A stretch of DNA of 64,000 nucleotides, from the NCBI RefSeq assembly GCF_001305515.1, contig NZ_LJYW01000001.1:1286320-1350319 (forward strand). Direction: 5' to 3'. This document shows positions 20,053-28,751 of the stretch, piece after piece. The stretch is from Prosthecodimorpha hirschii (lineage in GTDB: Bacteria; Pseudomonadota; Alphaproteobacteria; Rhizobiales; Ancalomicrobiaceae). The translations under genes and the position numbers were made by a program. The notes beneath the pieces are model-generated. The model was not told the origin of the DNA, ran no database searches, and was given only the letters and a program-made list of their open reading frames with translations. Numbering within the stretch: the first letter of the stretch is position 1; every line of letters starts with the position of its first letter.

Positions 20053-21003
20053 CTACTCCCATTCCATCTCCTTGAAGGCGGCGGTCGCGTTTCGGGCATT
20101 GAAATCCTCGAACAGCGCCCAGGCATCACGCTCGGAAATGCCGGCCTTGGCGGCCGCCTCGGCGATGGTGCGGCCGTCGGCGACCATGGCGCGGACATCG
20201 TCGCGCAGTCTGTTCAGGTAGCGCCACTGCGGCGCCATCGCGTCCGGCCAGGAGAGCGAGGCCGGTCCGTGGCCGGGCACCACCCGGTCGACCGGCCGCT
20301 TGGCGGCCTCCGCCATCACCTTCAGCCAGCCCGCCAGGCTGCCGTCCAGCGCCGGCACGTGGCGCACGAACAGGAGATCGGCGAGCCACCAGCTGCGGGT
20401 CGCAGCGTCATACACGCTCAGATCGGCATTGGTATGGGCCGTCGGATGGGCTTCCAGCACCAGGATCCGCCCGCCCAGATCGATCTCGCGCCGTTCCGCG
20501 ACCGCCTCGTCGGGCGGCACGATCTCGGTGCCGGCGAAATCCGCCTCCCCGACCAGGCGCCGATTGGCCTCCAGATAGACGGTCGCGCGGCTGAGCAGCG
20601 CGAGCTTCAGGTTGGCGTGACCGACGAACCGGGTCCCGTCGGCGCGGAAGGCCACGTTGCCGAGCACGTGGTCGGGATGGAAATGGGTGTTGATGACCCA
20701 GCGGATCGGCTTGTCGGTCTTGGCCCGCACGGCGGCGAGCAGGCGCCGGCCGGCCGCCGCGCTGCCGCCGGTGTCGATCACCGCCACCGCGTCGCCGCCG
20801 ACCACGAAACCGACATTGCCGATGGCGCCGCCGTTGACCGGTGCCGCCAACTGGTAGGGCGCCTGGTAGACGAACAGCCCCGGCGCGACCTCCTGGACCG
20901 GCAGCGGGGTCTCCTCGGCCCATGCTGCAGCGCACAAGATTCCGAGGCCGCAGGCCAGCGCGACCAGCCGCGCCGCCATGGTGTGAAGGGCAAAATGACG
21001 CAT
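20053..21003 (-). CDS. quinoprotein relay system zinc metallohydrolase (metallo-beta-lactamase fold)
   Basis: 316 residues, GGAGAAAA before ATG 21003, signal peptide ending near AAWA-EE (residue 30). A metallo-beta-lactamase fold with zinc motif NTHFHPDHVLGN, a second His region (EAHPTAHTNADLSVYD) and the C-terminal VPGHGPAS. This SoxH-related family co-occurs with PQQ dehydrogenases, SoxYZ-like carriers and CXXXCW proteins. The substrate is unknown; a carrier-bound intermediate is the usual guess. It follows the ABC ATPase by 76 bp on the same strand and precedes the xoxF promoter region. Confidence 0.88.
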   Translation of the reverse strand: MRHFALHTMAARLVALACGLGILCAAAWAEETPLPVQEVAPGLFVYQAPYQLAAPVNGGAIGNVGFVVGGDAVAVIDTGGSAAAGRRLLAAVRAKTDKPIRWVINTHFHPDHVLGNVAFRADGTRFVGHANLKLALLSRATVYLEANRRLVGEADFAGTEIVPPDEAVAERREIDLGGRILVLEAHPTAHTNADLSVYDAATRSWWLADLLFVRHVPALDGSLAGWLKVMAEAAKRPVDRVVPGHGPASLSWPDAMAPQWRYLNRLRDDVRAMVADGRTIAEAAAKAGISERDAWALFEDFNARNATAAFKEMEWE

Positions 21004-21079
21004 CGTTTTCTCCTGCGGCAGCGGCTTCCTGCAGCGCCGGAGGCGGCCCGCGACAGGCGGGGTTCGGCGCCCGGCGCCT

Positions 21080-21826
21080 TCAATCCTCGGAGATCGTCCC
21101 CGGATAGCGCCGCGCCAGATCGGCGCGGATGGAATCGATCCAGACGGGGGGCCGATCGCCGCGCCGCCGGTCGAGCCGCTCCTCGCCGATCACCCGGGTC
21201 GGCCGCGGCGCGAGCAGAATCAGCCGGTCGGCCATCTCCAGCGCCTCGCGCACATTGTGGGTGACCATCAGGACCGTGACGCCGCGCACCGCCGCCGCCG
21301 CCGCGATCAGCCGCCGCAGCCGGGCCGCCGTCATGTCGTCGAGCGAGACCAGCGGCTCGTCGAGCACCAGGAGGTCGGGCTCGACGGCGAGCGCGCGGGC
21401 GAGCGCCACGCGCCGCTCCATGCCGAGCGACAGCTCCTGCGGAAAGCGGGTCCGCGCCTCCGCAAGGTCAAGCTCGGCGAAGAGCGGGCCGAGATCGGTG
21501 CCGCGACGGGCCGGCGGCAGCATCAGGCGGACATTGTCCTCGACCGTGCGCCAGGGCAGCAGGCGCGGCTCCTGGAACATGACGCCGGTGCGTGCGCCCG
21601 CGGCGGGCAGCGTCACGTGGCCGGAGAAGTCGCGGTCGAGGCCGAGCAGGATGCGCAGGGTGGTCGACTTGCCGCAGCCGGACGGGCCGATCAGGCAGGC
21701 GAAGTCGCCGGCGGGCACCGAGAAATCGAGCCCGGCAACGGCCGTGACCGCCCCGCCCTCAGCCGAGCGGAAGCGCTTCTCGTCGATGCGGACCTCAAGC
21801 GTGCCGGATGCGCCAGCGAGAAGCAT
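21080..21826 (-). CDS. ABC transporter ATP-binding protein (nitrate/taurine type)
   Basis: About 248 residues from ATG 21826 (an alternative ATG at 21853 lies deeper inside the permease gene). Walker A LIGPSGCGKSTTL, Q-loop GVMFQEPRLLPW, a signature SLGMERRVALARAL that replaces the usual LSGGQ with ELSLGME, Walker B LLVLDEPLVSLDD, and switch His VTHNVREA. The closest type is SsuB/TauB/NrtD, which powers import of sulfonates, nitrate or thiamine precursors. It overlaps the permease stop and completes a binding protein-permease-ATPase operon upstream of the quinoprotein-relay hydrolase. Confidence 0.93.
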   Translation of the reverse strand: MLLAGASGTLEVRIDEKRFRSAEGGAVTAVAGLDFSVPAGDFACLIGPSGCGKSTTLRILLGLDRDFSGHVTLPAAGARTGVMFQEPRLLPWRTVEDNVRLMLPPARRGTDLGPLFAELDLAEARTRFPQELSLGMERRVALARALAVEPDLLVLDEPLVSLDDMTAARLRRLIAAAAAVRGVTVLMVTHNVREALEMADRLILLAPRPTRVIGEERLDRRRGDRPPVWIDSIRADLARRYPGTISED

Positions 21827-22580
21827 GCCGTTCCACCGGTTGCACGAGGGCATATTCGATCACCAGCATGACGGTCGCGAAGGCGACCGAATAGCCCAGG
21901 ATCGCGGTCACGTCGAAATTCTGGAAATGCAGATGGATGGCGTAGCCGACGCCGTTCGAGCGGCCGAGCAGTTCGACCAGCAGCACCACCTTCCAGATCA
22001 GCGCCAGTCCGGACCGTGCCGAGGCCGCCAGATAGGAGCCGAGCTGCGGCAGCACGACATGGCGCAGCCGGTCGAGCGCGGACATCCGGTAGACCTCGGC
22101 GACCTCGTCGAGCTTCGGATCGAGCGCCCGGGTGCCCTCGCGCATGGTCACGGCGACGTTGGGGATCTTGTTGAGCGCGACCGCCCCGATCGCGGCCGCC
22201 TCGTTGAGGCCGAACCAGACATAGGCGAGCACGGTGATGACCAGCGCCGGGGTATTGAGCAGCACGATCAGCCAGCTGTCGCCGAACAGGTCGATCAGCT
22301 GCGACCGGCCCATGGCGATGCCGATCGCCGTGCCGATGGCCATCGCGATCACGAAGGCGGCCGCCACCCGGGCAAGCGTATAGGCGAGATGACGCAGCAA
22401 TTCGCCGGCCGCCGTCTCGGCGACGATGAAGCGGCCGACCTCGAGCGGCGACGGCATGGTCGCGCGGCCGGCGAGAAGCGCGATCGCCTCCCAGACGAGC
22501 AGGAAGACGACCAGCGAGAGGACCCTGAGGCCGGACCGATTGAGCGCGCCGCGGCTCCGGCCGGCGCCGTCAGGAGCCAC
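21795..22580 (-). CDS. ABC transporter permease (SsuC/TauC type)
   Basis: 261 residues from GTG 22580, overlapping the end of the binding-protein gene by 11 bases. Six membrane segments (about 20-38, 63-90, 98-118, 125-145, 190-210, 220-245). The EAA loop that docks on the ATPase is present (YRMSALDRLRHVVLPQL). It belongs to the binding-protein-dependent permease family of the taurine/nitrate group. It would form the inner-membrane channel with its two neighbours; the imported substrate is unknown. Confidence 0.92.
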   Translation of the reverse strand: MAPDGAGRSRGALNRSGLRVLSLVVFLLVWEAIALLAGRATMPSPLEVGRFIVAETAAGELLRHLAYTLARVAAAFVIAMAIGTAIGIAMGRSQLIDLFGDSWLIVLLNTPALVITVLAYVWFGLNEAAAIGAVALNKIPNVAVTMREGTRALDPKLDEVAEVYRMSALDRLRHVVLPQLGSYLAASARSGLALIWKVVLLVELLGRSNGVGYAIHLHFQNFDVTAILGYSVAFATVMLVIEYALVQPVERHASRWRIRHA

Positions 22581-23580
22581 CTTTCAGCCCCGACCAGTAG
22601 ATGCCGTCCGGCAGCGTGCGCGCCGGGCCGACCAGCCGTTCACCGCCGATCTCGGCCAGGATCGCGTAGAGCCGGCGCGCATCGGCCTGCTCGGCCTCGA
22701 CCGGCCGCTTCGGGATGCCGTCCAGGAAGCGGCGCCTGAGCGCCTGGAACGTGGCGTCGTCTTCGGCGCGCATCTGCGGCCGGATGCGCTGCCATTCGGC
22801 CTCCGAGCCGGCCAGCAGGGCCTTGGCCTTGCGCGAGGCCTCGGCCAGCCCCTTCAGCGCCGCCGGATGTTCGGCCGCGAAACCGGCGCGGAACACGTAG
22901 CCGAGCAGCGAGACGTTGCCCTCGATGCCGAACTTGCGCGCGGCCTCGTCGAACGGCATCAGCTCGCGGAAGCCCTTGGCCTCCAGGCGCGCGGCGAAGT
23001 TCCAGAACAACAGCGCCGCATCCAGTTCGCCGGTCTCCAACTTCTGCTGCAGAAGCGGCGGCGCGCCGAAGACCGGCTCGGCGTCGCGCGTCAGGTCGAT
23101 GCCGGCCGACTGCCTTGCATAGCCCTGGATCAGGAGCCAGCCCTTGTCGAGCGCGCCCCCGGCGACGCCGATCTTCTTGCCCTTGAGGTCGGCGAGCGTG
23201 CGGATCGGCGATCCGGCCGCGACCATGATCGAGCCTTCGGTGGCCGAGAACGGGATATAGACGACCGGCCGGTTCTCGGCGGTCAGCCGCGCCGCCCAGA
23301 GCACGTCGGAGACGATGGTGTCGACCTCTCCGGCCTGGAAGGCGATGCGCGCGGCATCGTTGGAGGCGAGTTCGACGATCTCGATCTCGACGCCGGCGGC
23401 CGCGTCGAGCCCGTGCGCCTTGATGACCGAGGTTTCCCAGCTGACGGTGCCGAATTTCAGCACGCCGACCTTCAGCCGCTCGGCCGCCGCGGCGGTGCCG
23501 GCGCCCCATCCGGTCGCGAGCGCGGCCGCCGATGTGGCGAGCGCCAGCGCCAGGACCGACCTCCGCGCAAAACCGACCAT
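22570..23580 (-). CDS. ABC transporter substrate-binding protein (NMT1/SsuA-like)
   Basis: 336 residues, GGGAGA before ATG 23580, with a signal peptide that has an RR near the start (MVGFARRSVLALALATSAAA, cleavage near AAA-AE). The body has an NMT1/SsuA solute-binding pattern: LKVGVLKFGTVSWETSVIKA, NDAARIAFQAGEVDTIVSDVLW, LKGKKIGVAGGALDKGWLL. Members bind sulfonates, nitrate, pyrimidine thiamine precursors and other small anions. The pocket residues cannot be assigned by eye. First gene of the operon that runs into the quinoprotein-relay hydrolase. Confidence 0.92.
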   Translation of the reverse strand: MVGFARRSVLALALATSAAALATGWGAGTAAAAERLKVGVLKFGTVSWETSVIKAHGLDAAAGVEIEIVELASNDAARIAFQAGEVDTIVSDVLWAARLTAENRPVVYIPFSATEGSIMVAAGSPIRTLADLKGKKIGVAGGALDKGWLLIQGYARQSAGIDLTRDAEPVFGAPPLLQQKLETGELDAALLFWNFAARLEAKGFRELMPFDEAARKFGIEGNVSLLGYVFRAGFAAEHPAALKGLAEASRKAKALLAGSEAEWQRIRPQMRAEDDATFQALRRRFLDGIPKRPVEAEQADARRLYAILAEIGGERLVGPARTLPDGIYWSGLKGGS

Positions 23581-23916
23581 GACCGTCTCCCGAATGGAAC
23601 TTGCGGGATAAAATAGAAGGCGGACCGGGAAGACAAGGCACGGCAAGGTCGCAGGAGGCAAAATCACATAAGAAATCAATAAGGAAATGCGACAGGCCGG
23701 CAAGGACCGGAGCCGCCCGCGCGGGCCGGCCCCCGGCTTCCGGAGGATCGTCCGGCGCCCGCACTGGGCGCGGCCCATGGCCGCTCACGCGCAAGTGATG
23801 CCCGTTCCGCCCCTCGGCAACGAATGGGAGGAGAGACACGCCTGATCCGCCGGCCCGATCCCTGTCGCGGACCGGCGGCGGATCGGACCCGACGACCTGC
23901 GGAACGGACCCCCATC
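23581..23916. other. divergent intergenic region of 336 bp
   Basis: Between the ABC operon and the membrane-protein gene. An AT-rich patch at 23605-23690 (AAAATAGAAGG, AAATCACATAAG, ATCAATAAGGAAAT) probably contains the ABC-operon promoter. No gene is supportable. Confidence 0.4.
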
Positions 23917-24597
23917 ATGACCACGATCGAAACCTTGCGGACGGAACTGAGCGCGCGCGGCGTCCTGGCCAAGCTCTTGGGCGGCGGCGCCCTCGGGCTC
24001 CTGGTCTGGGAACTCTGGGCGCGCGTGCTGACCAAGGCCGTGCTCGGCTATCCGCTGGAGCCGGCCGGGCTGATCGACGCCATCGCCAATCATCTGTTCG
24101 GCCTCCAGGTACCCACCCTCGTGCGCGAGGCGCTGCATTACGGGGTCGGCATCGTCGGCTATCCGCTCGCCTTCTTCGTCATCTCGCGCGTGGTGCCGCG
24201 CTGGGGCCTGGTGCTGGACATGGTCGTGTTCGTGACCTTCACGGGCGCGTGCATCGGGCAGATCGTCGACGGCACCGGGACGCCGCTGATGTTCATCTTC
24301 TACACGGCGGTCGTCGGCCTCTTGGCGACGCGGGCGATCAACCGGGATCCGGCCATCGCCGATGCCATCTCGTGGGGCAATTTCACCTGGTTCAACGCGC
24401 TCGGCCTGTTCGCCCCCCTCGGCGGCGGCCTGTCCTTCTATCTGCTCGGCGAGGGCGGCGAACTCTCCTACATGAGCTTCGTCGGCCATGTGATCTACGG
24501 CGCCATCGCCGCATGGCTGTTCATGCGCTGGACGGTCCCGGCCGGGCAGGCGGCACACGGACGCCCCGGCGCGGGCGCGGCGCTGCAGGCCGGCTGA
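23917..24597 (+). CDS. multi-pass membrane protein of unknown function
   Basis: 226 residues from ATG 23917. About six hydrophobic segments (residues 20-40, 66-90, 100-120, 124-145, 165-185, 190-210) with few polar loops; a short acidic GEGGELSYMSF loop sits between the last two. No catalytic motif is visible and I do not recognise a named family. It is monocistronic, divergent from the ABC operon and 110 bp before the aldose epimerase gene, with no visible link to either. Confidence 0.75.
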   Translation: MTTIETLRTELSARGVLAKLLGGGALGLLVWELWARVLTKAVLGYPLEPAGLIDAIANHLFGLQVPTLVREALHYGVGIVGYPLAFFVISRVVPRWGLVLDMVVFVTFTGACIGQIVDGTGTPLMFIFYTAVVGLLATRAINRDPAIADAISWGNFTWFNALGLFAPLGGGLSFYLLGEGGELSYMSFVGHVIYGAIAAWLFMRWTVPAGQAAHGRPGAGAALQAG

Positions 24598-24707
24598 AGC
24601 GTCGGCCGGGACGGCGCTTTTCGGTTCCCGTCCCCTCCCCCGATGGCCTAAACTCGGCGCCGGCCTCCACAACGACGGGGGCCGGCGGGCAAATCGGGGG
24701 ATGCGCC

Positions 24708-25730
24708 ATGGCACCGGTCAACATGTTCGGCTTCCTGCCCGACGGCACGGGGATCGCCAATCTCTGGATCTCCGGCGGCGGCCTCTCGGTCGGCATCATC
24801 GGCTACGGCGCCTCGATCCGGGAGCTGACCTTCGATCCCGGCGACGGCCCGCGCCGGACCGTGCTCGGGCTGCAGACGATCGACGACTATCTCGCCCATG
24901 CCTCGCATATGGGGGCGATCGCGGGGCGCTATGCCAACCGCATCGCCGCGGGTCGCTTCACCCTGGACGGGCGCGAGATCGAGCTCAACCGCAAGCCGGG
25001 CGAGACCCATCATCTGCATGGCGGCGTGCGCGGCTTCGGCAAGCGCGCCTGGAAGGTGGTCGAGCGCGGCACCAAGGCCTGCGCGCTCGAACTGGTCTCG
25101 CCGGACGGCGACGAGGGCTATCCGGGGCAGGTCACGGCGCGCTGCCGCTATGCGATCGCCGGCGACGGCATCCTGCGCATCGAGCTGACCGCCGTCACCG
25201 ATGCGCCGACCGTCGTCAACCTGGCACCGCACAGCTATTTCAACCTCGACGGCGGGCCGGACGTGCTCGACCATGTCCTGGAGATCGCCGCCGAGGCCTA
25301 TACGCCGGTCGATGCCGACCTGATCCCGACCGGCGACATCCTTCCCGTGGCGGGCACCGATTTCGACTTCCGCCGGCCGCGCCCGATCCGGCTCGAGCGC
25401 GACGGCGGCCGCGTCGCCTACGACCACAATTTCGTGGTCGCCCGCGACCGCGCCGTCGAGCCGCGCTTCATTGCGCGCGCCACCGGCCCGAAGACCGGCA
25501 CGACGCTGGAGGTCTGGTCGACCGAGCCCGGCCTGCAGGTCTACGACGCCGCCAAGATGAACATCCCCGTGCCCGGCACGGGTGGTCGAACGTTCGGCCC
25601 GGCGGCCGGCTTCTGCCTGGAGCCGCAGCTCTTCCCCGACACGCCGAACCGGCCGGACTTCGGTTCGGCCGAGCTCAGGCCCGGAGAGACCTACCGGCAG
25701 GTGACCGAATACCGCTTCTCGGCGCGGTGA
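24708..25730 (+). CDS. galM: aldose 1-epimerase (galactose mutarotase)
   Basis: 340 residues from ATG 24708. Family motifs are IIGYGASIRELTF, GAIAGRYANRIAAGRFTLDG, HHLHGGVRGFGKRAW, VNLAPHSYFNLDG with a catalytic His, and FCLEPQLFPDTPN with a catalytic Glu. It interconverts the alpha and beta anomers of aldoses in the cytoplasm. A PfkB-family kinase begins 5 bp downstream, suggesting a small sugar-catabolic operon. The symbol rests on family, not proven substrate. Confidence 0.92.
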   Translation: MAPVNMFGFLPDGTGIANLWISGGGLSVGIIGYGASIRELTFDPGDGPRRTVLGLQTIDDYLAHASHMGAIAGRYANRIAAGRFTLDGREIELNRKPGETHHLHGGVRGFGKRAWKVVERGTKACALELVSPDGDEGYPGQVTARCRYAIAGDGILRIELTAVTDAPTVVNLAPHSYFNLDGGPDVLDHVLEIAAEAYTPVDADLIPTGDILPVAGTDFDFRRPRPIRLERDGGRVAYDHNFVVARDRAVEPRFIARATGPKTGTTLEVWSTEPGLQVYDAAKMNIPVPGTGGRTFGPAAGFCLEPQLFPDTPNRPDFGSAELRPGETYRQVTEYRFSAR

Positions 25731-25735
25731 CCGGC

Positions 25736-26638
25736 ATGGCGGGCGTGCTCTGCGTCGGCATCGCAGCCTACGACATGGTGTTCGGCATCGAGGCGATCCC
25801 GGACCGGGCCGGCAAGGTGCGGGCGACGCGCTTCGCGGAGGGCGGCGGCGGCTGCGCCGGAAATGCCGCAGCGGCGATCGCCCGGCTCGGCGGCCGCGCC
25901 GTCTATGCCGGCCGCTTCGGCGCCGACGCCATCGCCGAGCGCATCCTGGAGGATCTCGGGCGGGAAGGCGTCGAGCCGCGCCATGTCGCGAAGGTGGCCG
26001 GGGGCAAATCCTCGATCTCGGCGATCATGGTCGATGCCGGCGGGGAGCGGCTGATCGTCAATTTCCGCGACCCGGACCTGCCCGAGTGCCTCGACATCCT
26101 GCCCGAGGCGCTGGCGCCGGATCTCGACGCCGTGCTGGCCGATACGCGCTGGATCGGCGCCGCCGCGCCCGCGCTGCGGCTCGCGGCCCAGGCCGGCCGG
26201 CCCGGCATCCTCGATGCCGAGCCGCCGCTCGGCGCCCTCGACGCGGCGCTTCAAGCGGCCTCCCATGTCGTCTTCTCGGCGATCGGCCTCGCCGATCTGA
26301 CCGGCACGGCGGATCCCGTCGCCGGGCTGGCGATCGCGCGGAGCCGCCTGCCCGGCTGGCTCGCCGTGACCGACGGCGCCGCCGGGACTTTCGTGGCGGG
26401 TGCGGACGGGCCGCAGCGCGTGCCGAGCCTGCCGGTCGACGCCGTCGACACGCTCGGCGCCGGCGATGTCTGGCACGGCGCCTTCGCGCTGCGGCTGGCG
26501 GAAGGGGCCGGGGAGATCGAGGCGGTGGGCTTCGCCAATGTCGCGGCGGCGCTGAAATGCCGGGTCTTCGGCGGCAAGGCCGGCGCGCCGGACCGGGCGG
26601 CAGTCGAGGCGGCGCTCGGCGAGCTGCCGCCGGCGTGA
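25736..26638 (+). CDS. PfkB-family sugar kinase
   Basis: 300 residues from ATG 25736 (an in-frame GTG at 25727 overlaps the previous stop). PfkB signatures: N-terminal GGGGCAGNAAAAIARLG and C-terminal DTLGAGDVWHGAFALRLAEG with the anion-hole GAGD and catalytic Asp. It phosphorylates a sugar or nucleoside with ATP. Sequence resembles the sulfofructose-kinase/ribokinase side of the family, but specificity cannot be read from motifs. Pairing with the aldose epimerase supports a sugar substrate. Confidence 0.9.
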   Translation: MAGVLCVGIAAYDMVFGIEAIPDRAGKVRATRFAEGGGGCAGNAAAAIARLGGRAVYAGRFGADAIAERILEDLGREGVEPRHVAKVAGGKSSISAIMVDAGGERLIVNFRDPDLPECLDILPEALAPDLDAVLADTRWIGAAAPALRLAAQAGRPGILDAEPPLGALDAALQAASHVVFSAIGLADLTGTADPVAGLAIARSRLPGWLAVTDGAAGTFVAGADGPQRVPSLPVDAVDTLGAGDVWHGAFALRLAEGAGEIEAVGFANVAAALKCRVFGGKAGAPDRAAVEAALGELPPA

Positions 26639-26687
26639 CCGGATCGTCACGCCCCTAAAGCGGGCATACCCACCGGGGCGGGACGGC

Positions 26688-27269
26688 TCAGCGCGGCAGC
26701 ATGTCGTCGGCGATCGCCCGCGGATCGAAGCTGCGCGGCTTGTGCCGGAACAGGGTGTAGAGCCAGGGCAGGCCGGCGATGACCAGCAGCACGCCGGCAT
26801 AGAACAGGAAATCCCGCCCCTTCACGCCCAGGGTCGAGAGCCAGGCGAGCGGCAGGCCGAGCAGCGGGATCGGCGCGGCGAGCATCAGGGCATAGAGCCA
26901 GGCCGGCTTGCCGGCGACGAAGCGGCAGGCCGGATTGGCGGCCGCGATGCGCCGGGCGAGCGCGCGGACGAAGCCGGCATAGGCCGCCGTCTGCGGGGCG
27001 ATGCGGATCACGTCGAGATAGGTCACCGAGGCGATCGAAAAGCGCTCGCCGGTCCTGACCGTGATGGTGCAGCGCTGGCGGTTCCATTCGGTGCGCTTCG
27101 GATCGTAGACCAGCCGCATCGCGACGATGTCGGCATAGTCGAGATGGATCGGCTGCTTCATGCCGGCATCGATCCTGAGCCGCGCGGGCTGCAGGCGCCA
27201 GGTGACCGGCCGCTCGAACAGGGCATTGCGGACCGAATAGGCGTCGGGCGCGTCGTGGTCTGGGGTCAT
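26688..27269 (-). CDS. membrane protein of unknown function with a PH-like N-terminal part
   Basis: 193 residues. Residues 20-110 are soluble and beta-rich (PVTWRLQPARLRIDA, LDYADIVAMRLVYDPKR, CTITVRTGERFSIASVTYLD), a pattern like the bacterial PH-domain proteins that follow the lipid bilayer. Two hydrophobic segments follow (residues 124-145 and 151-172), then a basic tail. I do not recognise a named family. It is convergent with the PfkB gene and precedes two small exported proteins on the same strand after a short gap. Confidence 0.7.
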   Translation of the reverse strand: MTPDHDAPDAYSVRNALFERPVTWRLQPARLRIDAGMKQPIHLDYADIVAMRLVYDPKRTEWNRQRCTITVRTGERFSIASVTYLDVIRIAPQTAAYAGFVRALARRIAAANPACRFVAGKPAWLYALMLAAPIPLLGLPLAWLSTLGVKGRDFLFYAGVLLVIAGLPWLYTLFRHKPRSFDPRAIADDMLPR

Positions 27270-27385
27270 GGGCCTCGCCGCGGGTTCAGGGCGTGTGGGG
27301 GGATCGAGGATGCGAAGGAATGCCGGTGCGGATCATCTGTCGTCCCGGCAGCCTCGGCGCCGATCGGGCATTCCATCCCATATCC

Positions 27386-27868
27386 TTAGGGCAGGAACAG
27401 GGACTGGTAGGTTTCCCTGGCGAAGGCGATGGTCATCCGCAGATGGCAGCGCGGGACGAGGCGCGGGCTCTCATCGGCCACGCCGTAGCGCTCGAAGAAG
27501 CGGCAGGCGGCGACCCGGTGGGTGCGGAACCCCGCCGTCAGGCCGCGCAAGGCGGCCGCGCTGCCCTTCTGGTCGGCGAGCGTCACGGCCAGCCGGTCCA
27601 GCACCTTGTCCCACAGCGCGACCCGCTCGGCCACGCACTCCAAGAAGGCCTTGCCGTCGTGCGCGTCGCAGACGGCCTCCGCGCGGTCGAGCGCCCGGCA
27701 GGCCTCCGGAACGGTGACACCCTTGCCGGTTTCGAAGGTGCTGCCCTGCCCGGTCAGGCAGCGGGCGATGCGCGCGACTTCGTCGGCCTCGGCCGCCTTG
27801 GCCGGCGGAAGCGGGGCGCCCGCGGCCAGAACGGCCAGAAGCGCCAGGGCGGCAAGCGTCTTGTCCAT
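27386..27868 (-). CDS. exported LprI/DUF1311-like protein 1
   Basis: 160 residues with a Sec signal peptide (cleavage near AKA-AE, residue 25). The mature part has six cysteines and the pattern ALWDKVLDRLAVTLADQKG followed by FRTHRVAACRFFERYG. This resembles DUF1311 (LprI-type) proteins, in which a lysine/arginine-rich helix ends in Cys; some relatives inhibit lysozyme. It is a tandem paralogue of the next gene (27949-28464). Confidence 0.65.
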   Translation of the reverse strand: MDKTLAALALLAVLAAGAPLPPAKAAEADEVARIARCLTGQGSTFETGKGVTVPEACRALDRAEAVCDAHDGKAFLECVAERVALWDKVLDRLAVTLADQKGSAAALRGLTAGFRTHRVAACRFFERYGVADESPRLVPRCHLRMTIAFARETYQSLFLP

Positions 27869-27948
27869 GGACGGTACGGTTCCCCTCGATCGCCCGCCTC
27901 CTCTACGCCATCGCGCGGCGGGGCGCGAGAGGCCGGCGCCTCACGCGA

Positions 27949-28464
27949 TCATGGGGAATAGAGCTGCAGATAGGTGTCCTTGGCATAGTCGATGGTCAGG
28001 CGCAGACGGCAGCGCGGCTGATAATAGGCGTTGTCGGTGTTGATGCCGAAGCGTCCGTAGAGACGGCAGGCCGCCTCGCGATGGGTGCGGAAGCCGGCGA
28101 GCGCGCGGCCGACGGCCTCGCTGGCGCCCTTGCGGTCGGCCATGACCGACTTCAGCCGATCCAGCACCTTGTCCCAGAGCGCGATCTCGCGGGCGAAGCA
28201 CTGCTGCTGCGGTGCGCCGTCGAGATCGTTGCAGGCGCCGGCCTCGAGATCGATGCCGCGACAGGGATCGGGCAGCGTCTTGCCGGGGGAAGCCGGCAGG
28301 TCGCCGCCCTCGTGGGTGATGCAGGCGGCGCGGCGCTCGACCTCGGCATCGGCGCCGCCGGCCGCCGGTGCGGCGACCGCCGCATTGAGCAGGACGAGAC
28401 CCGCGACGAGGCACATGCCGACCGCGCGGGCGGACCGGATCGGGAGGGGAACGGACGCGACCAT
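27949..28464 (-). CDS. exported LprI/DUF1311-like protein 2
   Basis: 171 residues from ATG 28464, with a signal peptide ending near AAVA-AP (residue 32). It aligns with its neighbour over the whole mature part: ALWDKVLDRLKSVMADRKG and FRTHREAACRLYGRFG keep identical spacing, as do most cysteines and the C-terminal AKDTYLQLYSP. The pair therefore arose by tandem duplication. Function is inferred only from resemblance to DUF1311/LprI proteins. Confidence 0.65.
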   Translation of the reverse strand: MVASVPLPIRSARAVGMCLVAGLVLLNAAVAAPAAGGADAEVERRAACITHEGGDLPASPGKTLPDPCRGIDLEAGACNDLDGAPQQQCFAREIALWDKVLDRLKSVMADRKGASEAVGRALAGFRTHREAACRLYGRFGINTDNAYYQPRCRLRLTIDYAKDTYLQLYSP

Positions 28465-28751
28465 CGGCAGACGGCTCCGGAGACGGGTGACGGCATTCGG
28501 GCTCCGGTCTACGCCATGGCGCCGCGCCAGGCGAGAGGACGATGCCGGCATGCTGCCGGATGACGAAAAACGTCATGAAATTCTGGCGCGGTCCGGCCAT
28601 GGTGGCCCGGCTCGCGCGCCTATAGGCGGCGGCGGGACCGGCCGGGCGGGATTGCGCGCCGTGCCGGTCTCCCGCGCGATCGCGCTCGATTGCGCGGAAA
28701 GGCGCGCCGTCCTATGTCCAACCGAACCGACCGCCATCGAGGAGCCGTACC

